Assembly: GCA_009760855.2 (NCBI GenBank) | Contig: WPIO01000019.1 | Location: forward strand, 5,808,501-5,872,500 | Source of the DNA: Cristatella mucedo | Taxonomy: Eukaryota; Bryozoa; Phylactolaemata; Cristatellidae | Reading direction: 5' to 3' | Length of the DNA: 64,000 nt | Shown: in pieces, positions 1 through 35,214 of the stretch | Layout: the number at the start of each line of letters is the position of its first letter | Position numbering within the stretch: position 1 is the first letter of the stretch | Notes under the pieces: model-generated | Database searches by the model: none | What the model was told of the DNA's origin: nothing | Seen by the model: only the letters and a program-made list of their open reading frames with translations | Program-made: the position numbers and the translations under genes

Positions 1-1236
1 CATGAGGACGCAGGATAAGCAGGTTCTTGCTGAGCGACAGCTGTAGGCAAGTGGTGGGTGCTTTTGGTTTTGGCTTCTACTCCCCATGGGCTCTTTTCAG
101 ACTATAAAATAGAATGCAATGCAAATCCATAGAATATAGAAGAGATGGATAATACAATGCTATCAATCTCAGGCAGTACTTGTCCAAGGGAAATGAACAC
201 AGTTGGGCGTTTTTTCTATCTCCACGCACGTTAAAATATTCGCCTATTGGGTGGTAGGATTCGTGTCAATAGAATTGGGCTATTGAGGCAAAATAAGTAG
301 CTATGGATTGATATTATTCAGCGTAACAAGAAAATGCCAATGGTGCCCCCCATATGTGGTCCGATATGAGTCCGCAGTAAGAAACAGCGAGTGTGGCTTG
401 CACAAAGAGAACACACTGCATCACAATGAAGCAGTTGAATCACAGCCCGCAAAAATCATGATAATCCAGTTTTTTCGTGTACCTCATCCATCTCCGTTAT
501 ACAGTGCTATCAAGTGACTGCAGCAGCAAGCACCGGATCCACTAAGTACCACGAAAGCAGCCAGATCGAACGATCGGCCGGCCGTGGACCACCAACAAGC
601 ATCACTTAGTCTTCCTCATCGAGGAAAAGCCACGCAAAAGCCAATCACACAATTTAAGCATACGTCATTATTTAATGCAACATTAATTGAACATCAATTT
701 TTGCATGAGCAGCTTTCACTCGATAGCTGTATGAACAGTACACCTAGAGATGTACAGCTAAACGTTCATATAACGTCTGCGAAGACTAGTGTGGCTGCAA
801 ACACGTTCTGAAGAGCACTCACATGCACATCGAATGTTTTTGGTTTGACAGCTTGCTAGTTACACAGCAGCTGCTAGTTCAGCTCAGAGTGATTTCCGCA
901 GCAGCAGCACTTCTACACTGAATTTTTGTGCATCGTCTCGGGAAAGTGCAGACGGTGGGATTTCAGGGCAGGACCAGCAGCGGCAGCAGCTGGAAGTTCA
1001 GGAGCAGGCAATCTACTTTTCTTCTGCTGCACGCACAGACGCGGCTCTGTTGCCTAGTTCCCAAGTAAAGTGCATCTGGAATAATGAAATAGTGCCCGAA
1101 TCATCAGCTTTGATCTCCTTGGGTTCCACAAGAACGTCTTCTACATGTCTACTATACAGCAGTGTGTGTAGTTCATTCGGAGAGACGTCGGTTTGGCTGA
1201 ATTCAACTTGGCGTATTGCTGTATTAACGAAGGCTC
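1..1236 (-). other. 3' flank / 3' UTR of the calcyphosin-like gene
   Basis: No coding exon was recognised. A minus-strand ATTAAA (671-676 on plus), about 560 nt past the stop, is a possible polyadenylation signal. The stretch is otherwise unique-looking sequence with short chance ORFs. Confidence 0.3.
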
Positions 1237-25504
<24,268 letters not shown>

Positions 25505-25950
25505 ATTTCTGAACCCTCGGGTCTCGTGCGTCACAGTCCGCTAGGCAAGAAGCGATGGCGAATCGCGTTGCATCGAGCACTGCCGGTGCGAAGGAAGCGG
25601 CCATTGCAGCGGGGGGGGGGGGGCGCTCGGCGCCATCGCTGGACACCCAGGGAAAGCAGCTCGAACCCGCTCGTCCAGTCGAGTTTACCTCTGGAGGACG
25701 AGCAGCACGGCGAGCGGCGAGCAGCCCGAGCCGCAGCCTCTCCTCCGCTCCCTTTCTTGCCGCTCTCCCTACGGGCGGCGGCGGTGGCGGCAGCGGCGAA
25801 GGCAGCAGCTCCGGAACTCCATCCGGAACTCAAGCGAAAAATGTTGGAAGACAAGCGAGGCCATCGGACAGATGCAGCTCTTTCCGTTCCCATGGCTACC
25901 ATTGTCAACGTATCTCAGTAGCTGGGATAGCGATCGGAGGCCAAGCGATA
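25505..25950 (-). promoter_or_regulatory. CpG-rich island, probable promoter / 5' UTR of the calcyphosin-like gene
   Basis: The GC- and CpG-dense stretch covers exon 1 and continues about 450 bp upstream of its ATG, including a run of G at 25610-25623. Long open frames on both strands here are a composition effect. The position fits a CpG-island promoter. No TATA box was placed. Confidence 0.4.
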
Positions 25951-26087
25951 AAGTCGGCACATGATACCGGCCAGCTTCTTTTCACTTGCTCCGCCTCTCC
26001 GCCGAGGGAAAAACTCAACTGGAGAAAGTATGCAAATAGGCAGCAGATTCATTTACATTCAGTGCAGAGTTTATAAAAAAAAATGTA

Positions 26088-26212
26088 GAATTCATTTGCA
26101 TCGCGTCTCCGAGAGAGTTAATTCTTTATTCAGGCGCTTCAAATTTACCGCACGGCTCGAGCTAACGACTTCGGTCGCCAAAGGCGACCATGGCTTTAAC
26201 CACGAAGTAAAT
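26088..26212 (-). mobile_element. SINE family A copy, diverged
   Basis: Minus orientation. The GCGCCTGAATAAAGAATTAA tail region and the head GTTAAAGCCATGGTCGCC are recognisable. It lies just upstream of the presumed calcyphosin promoter. Confidence 0.6.
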
Positions 26213-26640
26213 TAATAGGTGCCACCCACGCGGTAATTTTGGGCTCAGCGCTCAATCGTACTCGGCCATGGACTCGGACAAGGGTGATAAGGCAGAGTAC
26301 CTGGCTGAACCCCCCTCCACCCCACCACCCCGCCGTCGGTGCTTCGCTTGGTAGTCGAGCAGGGGAATTGCAATTCGCGTCTTCTGCTGGATCGAGCTTT
26401 GACTCGAGAAGCTGCGCATTGTTTCACGGGATCGCTCGCCGATACAAATCTTCCTCGGGACATGCACTCCGGCAGCGCGGATTTCTGCCAGAGAAAGGAG
26501 CGAGCTGTGAAGTCTGTGAGCATCTCTCTTTTTTGCTTCACAATTTTTCGCTACTCGTCTGCTAAGACACTTCGTGAACCCAAAAGCAAACTGCGAGTGT
26601 TTAACCGTGCGAGCTGCTCTGACCGGCAGCTGGTGCTCGG

Positions 26641-26708
26641 GGATTAGCCCCGAGAGGATTAGCCCCGAGAGGATTAGCCCCGAGAGGATTAGCCCCGAGA
26701 GGATTAGC
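26641..26708. repeat. 15-bp tandem repeat, four perfect copies
   Basis: Unit GATTAGCCCCGAGAG repeated at an exact 15-bp period, with partial fifth copy GATTAGC. The period is a multiple of three, so frames stay open (ISPER on plus). No surrounding coding evidence. Confidence 0.95.
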
Positions 26709-27198
26709 GGCGACATCGAATCCTCAGTTTATTCAACTATTGCAGCCCGAGAGCGGTGTAGCCCCGAAGGCGGAGGCTTGGAGCTCTTGGACTGAGTCAA
26801 GCAATGAGGACACCCCTCCCCGAGTAGGGCGCTCTCATCCGGGCACTGACGCTGTGCGATTGGTTAGCCCGCCACGTCGGCTCTGCTGGCGTAGTGCTCC
26901 AGTGACGTTTCAGCAGCAGCAGCAGCTGCAGCCGAGCTGGCCAGCGCTGCTGCTGGCTTGGCACACTGTAAGGAGAGGCTACTCACGATGACTGCTCGAG
27001 TGCACTTAACGTCGGGCTTTTTCGCACAGGATCCTGTTTGCTGAGCTTTTTCTCACCTGTCCACGTGTACAACACGATTGCCGACGGCTGCTCCTCTACT
27101 CTCCTGATGGAATGTTCGTAATTTCTGTCCTAAAATATATTTCGCGTGCTTGCAATGCAACACGGACTCCGATTAAAGAATGGAAGTAAAGCAATCGG

Positions 27199-27360
27199 GC
27201 GATTCAACAGCCTCATTTATATAGCGGCAGAAGAGCCGGAGCGACTATCACGCTCGCTTGCAACGGGCAGTATTGGATAGCACACTGCAGGGCTCGAAGC
27301 CAGGAGCCCAGGTCGTGAAGTAAGGGCGAGCAGCACCTTATCCCTAAGGCATTCATCCAA
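27199..27360 (-). mobile_element. SINE family B copy, diverged
   Basis: Minus orientation. The CAACAGCCTCATTTATATAG end and GCGGCAGAAGAGCC are clear on plus. The head is shuffled and diverged. Confidence 0.65.
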
Positions 27361-28032
27361 ACTACACGCACTGCCTCGGAACTCTTCGTTTTTCCGATCT
27401 ACATGGTACTATACAGCTGAGACCCGACTCTAAGTAATGTATGGCTGAGAAGTCATTCCAGGTCGCCGCGTATTCGACCCTTGAACTAGACAAACTTCGA
27501 TCCCCTAACCAGTTGAGCCGCGAACGTTACATTTCCACATTCGGTCTTATCAAGTAAATTAAGAAATAGTTAAGGAGGCCAGTTTTCCCGCAAATGTTGG
27601 ACAATACAGTTATGTGTCAGAGAAGTGCTCAGGAACAGCCAGCTTCACCGTTATCATTTACAATTGTGGCTACTCTGCACGTCTTGTTATACAGTTTCTC
27701 ATACTCAAGGACCCATTGCTCGAACATGGACCTCCACGAGGACCCATTGCTCGAACGTGCCTGGAGATAAGCACGCTCGCTGTATATTCCGCGTTCAGTT
27801 ATAGAATATTGTTCGTAGCTTCACTTCCCTGAGCTGAAGCCCTCGGCGAGCTGAGATGTCTCCGTTAAGCAGCCGCTGGCGTATCTACATCGTCGTGGTT
27901 TTGTTAGTAGAGGGATAGCTGCACCGCCTTCAATATTTCTCCTGTCCGCGAGTGTCCTCCCACTTTGGGAAGGCTGGATACGTTGTTTCACGCGTTCCCT
28001 CGCAGCCTGGTGTACCTAGGGCCGCCAGTAGG

Positions 28033-28432
28033 GTTCTAGAACAATTCGTCGCAGGACAATTCGGCGCAGATAAGTGAGCGTGGACAGCTGGGAGCGACCC
28101 ATTGGGGAAGGACTATTCGGAGCACTGCAATTTTTGTGGGCTTATTTTAATAATAAAAAATTATTTTTTTTACATCTATGATACAAAGTCATGGGTTTTT
28201 TATAGCAAGATTTTAATATTACAATTTATCAAAATAATAAAAGCAGCTTAAGAAATAATACCCAATTTTGCAGTCGTAAAAATCATAGTCATGATCTTCA
28301 GTTATTGTATAACTTACTGTTAAGAAATAAAACCTTTAATCCAATTGTTTAATTTAAAATGTCTTATCTGAATTTTTCGCGCCGATTGGGCATGCCGAAT
28401 TTTCCAGCGACAAATTGTCCTGTAACTTCCAG
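28033..28432. mobile_element. Candidate AT-rich MITE with inverted ends
   Basis: CAATTCGTCGCAGGACAATT (about 28041) is mirrored by the reverse complement of 28399-28430, which reads GACAATTTGTCGCTGG then AAAATTCGGC. The 300-bp interior is very AT-rich with no coding. Terminal repeats are imperfect and target duplications were not resolved. Confidence 0.45.
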
Positions 28433-28989
28433 TAGTACTGTATAGTTTCCCTGTTATTGTTGGCGCATGTGACATTGTCATAAAGAGGTGTAATCAAACT
28501 GCCGCTACGTCTTGTCCGAGCCCCGCAACAGCGACACTTCGCAGCGGGGGTGACGTAGCTGGGAGCAGGGGTGTGGTCAGGTGGGAAGTGACCCATTCTC
28601 TAGTCACTGTTACACACTTACTCGTTACTTTAGTCTGTCGAAAAGTTCGAAAATATGATGAGCAGTTGCTTCCTTAGAAAGCCACTGCTTATCTAAATCT
28701 AGAGAGATAAAGGCAAAGACAGAGGGAGGCAGAGACAGAATGTTGCGACTGGCCACACAAACAACTGTCAACGATTAAGCGGTCATCAATGACGACGCCG
28801 AACTTACAAGCACCAGTGTGATCAAACCAGCTGTACTCTTGAATAAAAGTACGGAAGTACCAAATTCTGGCTGAAAGTTTAGCATGCTGTTACAAACTCA
28901 TATGTAGCAACACATGATCTCAAGTCTTTCCGACGGACAGCCGCAAGTAATGTGGGTGCTAGTCCCTGCAGGCACGTGACAGATAACAA

Positions 28990-29062
28990 CCATTCTAATA
29001 AATATTTTGTGTATCGCTCTCTAAGAGAATCGAGTCTCTTTCCAGGTGCTTTGCAACTCGCA
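28990..29062 (-). mobile_element. LINE/SINE A tail fragment
   Basis: Plus reads GTATCGCTCTCTAAGAGAAT, CGAGTCTCTTTCCAGGTGC, the reverse of the family tail. Short and diverged. Confidence 0.45.
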
Positions 29063-29591
29063 GAAAGAAAAGCATGCCGGGGAATAGTTGCCGGCATGAA
29101 AGCTGCTATACTTAGGCAAGCGGGCAAATGCCCTCAAATGCCGAGCGATGGAAAAGAAGTCCCAATTTTAGTGGCCATTTTGAAAATACTGGTGAAGCTA
29201 GCGCCTCGAAGAATGGCTAATGAGTCGTATGTGCCACACCAACTCACGAGGTATCACAACAATAGCAGAACACGTCCTATATCATATTAATAGGCCAATG
29301 TAGTTAACTAGATGTATATTCCGTTGCCTAAAAAAATCATCGATTAAGCAAACGAAGACCATTTTATGCAGCTCTGGCAGGCACCACTGATAGTATCCGG
29401 ATTGAGGTTAAATAATTTCTGCTCTTGACAAAAATTAATAATGAAACAGTTTGAAAGCTAGACGGTAAATGATAGATCAAATAAGTATCGTAATCAAGCA
29501 AAATACGGATTTGTTTTGCTATTATCATCGAGAGCTCCTGGCCAGCGTGCAACATTCGAGGTGGTGCATTAAATGACTTCCATTGAATATA

Positions 29592-30305
29592 CAGCGGTAT
29601 CTTGGCTTACGAGTTTGATTCGTTCAGTGACGGAGCTCGTAACTCAAGTCACTCGCATGTCAAATCAATTTCCGCCATTGAAATGAATTGAAATGCCACG
29701 AATCTGTTCAGGACCCCTAAAAATACCGAGGTTTTTCGTCACATGCATTTAAATTAAAAATTGTACCTATAAATAATGAATATGGTTTAAAACACAATAC
29801 AATATAGAATGCACTGCAATAGACTGGTTTTATTGACTATAATGTACAGTATTAACTTGGAACTTTCAGCTTCTCTGGCGCTTCGCACTAAGCAAGCGCT
29901 AAGCAATCCGGAAAAAGCGAGCGACAGCCGCGGCGCGGTAAGCAGGAGAGCGTGCAGACAGAGCAACGCGTAGCCGAAAGCGCTGTTTATTGGCTGGGCT
30001 TTTACGCGGACGCGCCGACTGTTATCAGGTACGCGAGAAATTCTCACACAATGGTGCTGCTTAAGTAAAGTGCAGTGCGTACTTAGTTGTTCCTGCCGTA
30101 GCCGGATTCGACACTTTCGCTGTTCGCTTTCCTACTCTTTTACTGGCCTGTGTAACCGCACGCAGCTCCTCCTTCTTAGGTATCTGAAGCTGGAGGCTCG
30201 TAACCCGAATTTTAGCTCTCAACCCATCACAAAACATCGGCCGAGAAACAGCTCGTATCTCGAAGAACTCGTAAGTTGGGACGCTCGTAAGTCAAGGTAC
30301 CGCTG
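29592..30305. mobile_element. 714-bp Tc1/mariner-type (pogo/Tigger-like) MITE
   Basis: The left end CAGCGGTATCTTGGCTTACG and the reverse complement of the right end CAGCGGTACCTTGACTTACG differ at 2 of 20 positions. TA flanks both ends, the target duplication of this superfamily. CAGCGGTACCT...TTACGA ends are typical of pogo/Tigger-related elements. The interior has no transposase-length frame, so the element is non-autonomous. Confidence 0.85.
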
Positions 30306-31081
30306 TATATTAGAGATCGTATAGACATCTGGACTGTGCCATTGCAACAAGTCAATGGCTGCCCTCCTTGTTCCAAATTAAGAGGCAGTTCAGTGCATTT
30401 TTCTTGGACAACCCTGTAGCAGATGAGAGCGAATATACTCTTTTACTTAGCTCAACCCTCAACTTTATTGATTTCGCGAAAGGAACCCCGCAAATGTCAT
30501 TTCGCTAAAACGAAAATGTATTGTCTCCCTTGAAAGTTTAACCAATGACCTGAAAAACCTGAGGCATGAGTTAAACCGACTTACTCATTTTAAAAGCGAA
30601 CAGGGTAAATGGTACTTTGCAAAAGAGTAGGTTAGACCTTAACCTGGAAGGATCGTTATGGTAAGATAACGTGTTTTTTTCAATTAAGAGGCCATTACAT
30701 GGAGCGTCTGAAATACAATTGCTGATAAAAATGTTTGCATTATCTGCTTTGACCTACCCTCAGTTCCATCTTGCACAAGAAATTTTTTTAAAAAAGCTTT
30801 TTTATTAATCATACTGAACTTAGCATAAGTTGCCTAGATAACAGCAATAAGGTACGATGACCGCTAAACTCAAGCTCATGGTCACGGCCATACTGCAAAT
30901 CATGTTAAAGGTCAAAAGTTTGATAATCAATATGTAAAAGTACATACCGTCAAATGATGCAGAACAGATTGTATAGACTAATAAAAATCATGTTTTCAGT
31001 GTCGACAGGATACTTTAATTTCCAAAGTTAAACAGGATCTTTCCAAAATCTCTGAGCAACATATAATAATACTTATGATAT

Positions 31082-31222
31082 AACATATTTGTATAGCGCC
31101 CTAAGAGAACTCAATCTCTATTCAGGCGCTTCACCGATGCCGCGGGGCTCGAGATCACGACCTCGGTCATCAAATATGGATCATTCACCTTGACCTTGGT
31201 TCGAGGCGAGCACCTTATGTTG
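31082..31222 (-). mobile_element. SINE family A copy
   Basis: Minus orientation with a well-preserved tail (TAGCGCCCTAAGAGAACTCA on plus) and box B region (GCGGGGCTCGAGATCACG on plus). The head carries a small internal insertion. Confidence 0.75.
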
Positions 31223-31611
31223 CAGAATGCACGCGGGTATGCCGATGACAGCAGAGCACGGCAACAATTGAAATCGCCTTTAAAGATACCTTAAAAATAA
31301 TTTCACCTTCTTACCGTCCGGTTGTATATTTGCCAAAGCGAATAGACTACATCTTCTCAAGACGGACAGGGCGTCAACTGAGCAACTTTCGAAAAAGCCA
31401 TTGAAATGTAGACTAACTAAATGAACCTGGTTATGAGAGGTGCGAGAGATTATCAAGCGTTCCATTACTTATAATCATTGGCGATCGGATATTTCATAAA
31501 TCTATAGTTTGAACAATTTAAGGCTTGTCAGCGAGACTAGTCGGTGAGTTATTCCCCCCTTTAAATCTTCACGTCCCGTTTCGGTTAGGCAGGCTCCTAG
31601 CCACGCGGCAA

Positions 31612-31667
31612 GACTTCAGGGTCAGGACTTCAGGGTCAGGACTTCAGGGTCAAGACTTCAGGGTCAG
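31612..31667. repeat. 14-bp tandem repeat, four copies
   Basis: Unit GACTTCAGGGTCAG repeated four times with one substitution in the third unit (AA for GG). Confidence 0.9.
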
Positions 31668-31954
31668 GAGGATCGACAGTTTGATGTGTGTCAATTCTAC
31701 ATACACAATCAATACATCACAGTCGTGTGCGCCAACCACAACAGGGGAACCAAAAAGATAGCACGGGGGAACTATAGATACAAAACACTGGATGTGACGC
31801 TAAACCCTCGGGTCCGTCAGTAACCGGCTACGTCGCTCCGGAACCCCGCCAGCGCACCATCACCCAGGATGATGTTGGGCACTGCTGGACAGAGCAACGG
31901 CCAACTGCAATCCGCAATGACGGCCTTTGGGGCCTCAAAAAACAGCAGCAACAC

Positions 31955-32285
31955 GACCGAGGGGAGTTGTATTGCTGTAACTCCCGCGGCGGCTGTTCTT
32001 GTGGAGTCTCGCAGAGACACGTGAGCGTGGACATGAGCGGTGAACGAGACTCTCTCTTTATTTCTCTCAACGCCTACATATACGAGCTCGCTGACTTAAC
32101 GCAGATGGGAGAGTGCAGCTGTAGCGGGCACATCCTTACACCAAAGACCGTACGCTGTGCCGAGTCAATTGCCCGACCACCTGCTGCAGGCGGTCGGGCA
32201 TACATACATTAGTGGCCTGATTCTGCTGCGCTAATTACAATAGCAGAAGCAGCGGGCGCACACAACAGGGGCTAAGCGGGATAGC
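31955..32285 (+). repeat. Dispersed repeat C, copy 3
   Basis: TGCTGTAACTCCCGCGGCGG, ACGTGAGCGTGGACATGAGC, CTTTATTTCTCTCAACGCC, CATTAGTGGCCTGATTCTGC and GCTAATTACAATAGCAGAAG. Collinear with copy 1 in the opposite orientation. Confidence 0.6.
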
Positions 32286-32704
32286 CAGGACACGTACGAG
32301 CAGCCGGTATCTCTCGTTCGTCGGCGGCCGTCGCCGAGTCCTGAAACCCAGGCATTCCATCGCTCGGGATGCGAGTGCTTAGCGATGCGGACCACCCAGA
32401 GTGACGAAGTCAACGCTTGAACCTGTCGAGAGTTCTTCACCGACTAGCAACACCTAACGTGTCGCTGATCGCGCCCCATGCCAAATGGCAGGCTTAGCCC
32501 AGTGGTTTACCTGCAGCTAATAGCATCGTAAATAACCTGCTCGGGGCTATGAACTCTAATAGTGTACACAACGACACCTAAAGTGACGGTTAGTCATTTG
32601 TACCATGAGCCTCGCACTGATTACATTCGGGACGCTTCGGCTTTAGAAAGTACAGCTAATTAAATGCGAAGGGTTTGGCATTTTTATTATTAAAGTATAA
32701 ACAA

Positions 32705-32842
32705 AATAATTTCTTTGTATGGCACCCGAAGAGAACTTAATCTCTATGCAGGCGCTTCACATATGCCTCGGGGCTCGAGCCCACGACCTCAGCCAGACCT
32801 TGGTCGGGGCGAGAACCTTAACCGCTGGATCAAACCAGGTAT
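32705..32842 (-). mobile_element. SINE family A, nearly complete copy
   Basis: Minus orientation. Box A reads TTTGATCCAGCGGTTAAGG and box B GGGCTCGAGCCCC, followed by the CATATGTGAAGCGCCTG body and the GTTCTCTTCGGG tail. With the 17771 copy it defines the family. Confidence 0.85.
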
Positions 32843-35039
32843 GGGCGTTCACGATTGCTATAGTGTTCTACCTTCATCATAAACTTTATAGCTTTGCTTA
32901 GAGGCGCTGCCCGCTACAAAAATCTGCACGCTCCCGCAAGGTAAAGCTCCAGTTACGCGAGCTCTGTTTTGTGGTAAAGACTTTACTTGAGGAACCAACA
33001 CACGGTGCGTTCGTAACGTGCGGTGTTGGAAGTTTTGGTAAATGGCTAAGAATTTCTAACTTTTTGGAACTCTTATCAGTCCTGCCGGGCTCGTCCCTTT
33101 GATTCTGTTGGTGAGCAGCGCGCCCGAGTCCTTTCGATCTTAATTGCGAGACCGGAAACGACACGCCTGAACTCTAACGCTCTTCTTAGTCGACTTGCAA
33201 GGTGCAGCACCTGTTAGTCATTCTGTTTAGCAGCCGACAGAGATGATTAAGAAAGTCAAGTTCTCTAGCAATAGCTTAGCCGGAAGCCTTTGACCCGTGA
33301 AACAAGCCAACACGGAACGAGCGCTGGAGGCTAATTATTACTGATGCTGCTTGCCCCTGCATGGTCGCGGAGAGTTTTTCAAAGTTCATATCCTGGATAC
33401 TTGTCATGAAGAATTCAAGAACAATGGGGATTACTTGGAGGAGCAAGGTGAGTACTTTCAAAGCTAGTGACTGGACTTTGAATACCGCTATCGACAACAG
33501 TACAACGAGAACATGATGGGGAAGGACATTCGGCAGGTAAGTCGTATACAAGTGATTAACAGTGTAACCATCAATACAAAAAACTGCTCACTTTCTGATC
33601 TTCTGCGGTCATTTTTATTTAAGTTATGTATAAATATATTTTAATATTTTGATTTACTAGCTAATTTTTCTGACTGAATGCGAACCAAAAGTAGAAAATT
33701 CGTCCGTTTTCTCATTGGAAATGAGTAAATTTTAAATGTATCACTGGCCTGGTAAGAAAAGCAAAGTTTGAATGTAATGATTGCCATTTTCTATACTTCT
33801 GAGGCATAAGAAATACGGAAATAATACATACAATTCAAGATAAAAAATTGTGCTACAAGTGCTAAGCTGCACCGCTTTGGGCAAGTTCCGTCAGCCGCAG
33901 CCATGTCATGTTTAAAACCGTCACGCCAATCTGAGGTACTAAGGTGTTTCTTCGCAGGGGGCGATCATGCTTATGCTTTGGATAGGGCAAAGAAACCCTG
34001 CTGGCACGATTCATCTCTAGGGCGCACATTTAGGTTCAATTTCCAGAGGCCCCTTGCTTTTTGTTTCTAAAGGAAGCAATAGAATTTTCAAGAGTTACTT
34101 GGTGAGGTCAATCAGTGTAGACAGCTCCAACGAGGCCTGAAGAGGCCTGCTGCGTCGTGTGCTCTACATCGTGATCTGAGTATTTGTTTTTAATGTACCG
34201 AAAGATCCTAGATTTAAAGTGCCCAGATAGAGATTGATTTCTCTGACATAGACCCTTGCGTGTGAGCGATATGACAGCTGCAGCCGCAAGTGAGTAATAT
34301 GACAAACTGAAAGGTGCAGCAGCAGCAAGGGCAGATAGGCAAGGCAGAACAAAGAGACTAATGTAGCCAAGGAAAACTATGCAGACATGCCGGTCGTTAG
34401 CAACTTGATCTGTTATTGCAGTGTGCAGTACAAAAAGCCTGCGGCTAGGGATACAAAGGTGACTTACCACGAAATAAGGAATGGTGCAATTTGCATGAGA
34501 ACGTATTGCGACTGGCTAGAAGTAAGCAATGCCGAACCAAAAACGCATACACTTAGTAGACTTTGAGCTCTAAATCTACGTTGTTTCTTTAACTCAATAT
34601 AAATTTTGCTTGTAAGGATTATGGACGCACATTTTTCCAATCGCAGTCATAATATATCAAGAGGTGCTGCATTACGCACTAAGTAAGGTAAAGGCACATT
34701 GTACTTGACATTGTCAGCATGACAATTGATATTAAGTGTAAGGCCTGAGAAGACAAAACGAGCAAAAAATTAATCACGCTGCTGGTAGCGGTCTGCTAGA
34801 TGAACAATAGACGAGTTACACATTGCATTTCGTCACACAATGGCATCGCCTGTAGTATTAACGGGTCTACCCGATTCAGAAAGGTATCCGTTCATTTGTT
34901 TCTAGATCTTTACATACAGCGGTAGCAATTCTTGAAATTAGCAAAGAAGCATATTCCGCTGCTACGTTCAGTGACGCTGTGAGTTAGGAGAATAGATTCG
35001 TGGCCGAATTCCAGCAGCATTTCCGGTAGAGCACACGCG

Positions 35040-35214
35040 TCACACGCCGGAGCTCTGGCTTTCCTGGGACGAGGTGACAGCTACTCTTTCAAAGTCTGGC
35101 AGCAAGAGGGCCACCTTCCGGCGCATGTCCTCGCGTCGCTTGGCGCGCTCCTTTTCTCTTCTGCTGGCCAAGGGGAGCTGCCTCCAAACGCTGAAGGCGG
35201 TGCGAAGCAATCGC
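35040..35214 (-). CDS. CCDC191: CCDC191-like terminal exon
   Basis: The acceptor is TCGCTTTTTCAG. RLLRTAFSVWRQLPLASRRE, then KERAKRREDMRRKVALLLPD and FERVAV, followed by an 11-residue polar tail and TGA (35042-35040). The RR..ILPDF-type ending is the family C-terminus. Confidence 0.9.

Larger units (their letters stand above)
25951..35039. other. Intergenic region between the calcyphosin-like and CCDC191-like genes
   Basis: About 9 kb with no supported coding exon. It holds SINE A and B copies, two MITEs, repeat C and two minisatellites. A weak coding-like plus frame at 33365-33452 (FKVHILDTCHEEFKNNGDYL) followed by GGTGAGT lacks a convincing acceptor or family. 34.0-35.0 kb is the 3' flank of the CCDC191-like gene; a minus ATTAAA at 34189-34194 is the nearest poly(A)-signal candidate noticed. 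Confidence 0.5.

Noticed and set aside
25555-26076. Long plus-strand open frames (up to 320 codons) over 24959-26076
   Set aside because: They lie antisense to exon 1 in a CpG-rich island. Composition keeps several frames open at once, and no family or splice context supports them.
33276-33551. Minus ORF of 91 codons, and a plus frame FKVHILDTCHEEFKNNGDYL followed by a GT donor
   Set aside because: Neither has a convincing acceptor, start or family match. Thirty open codons can occur by chance.
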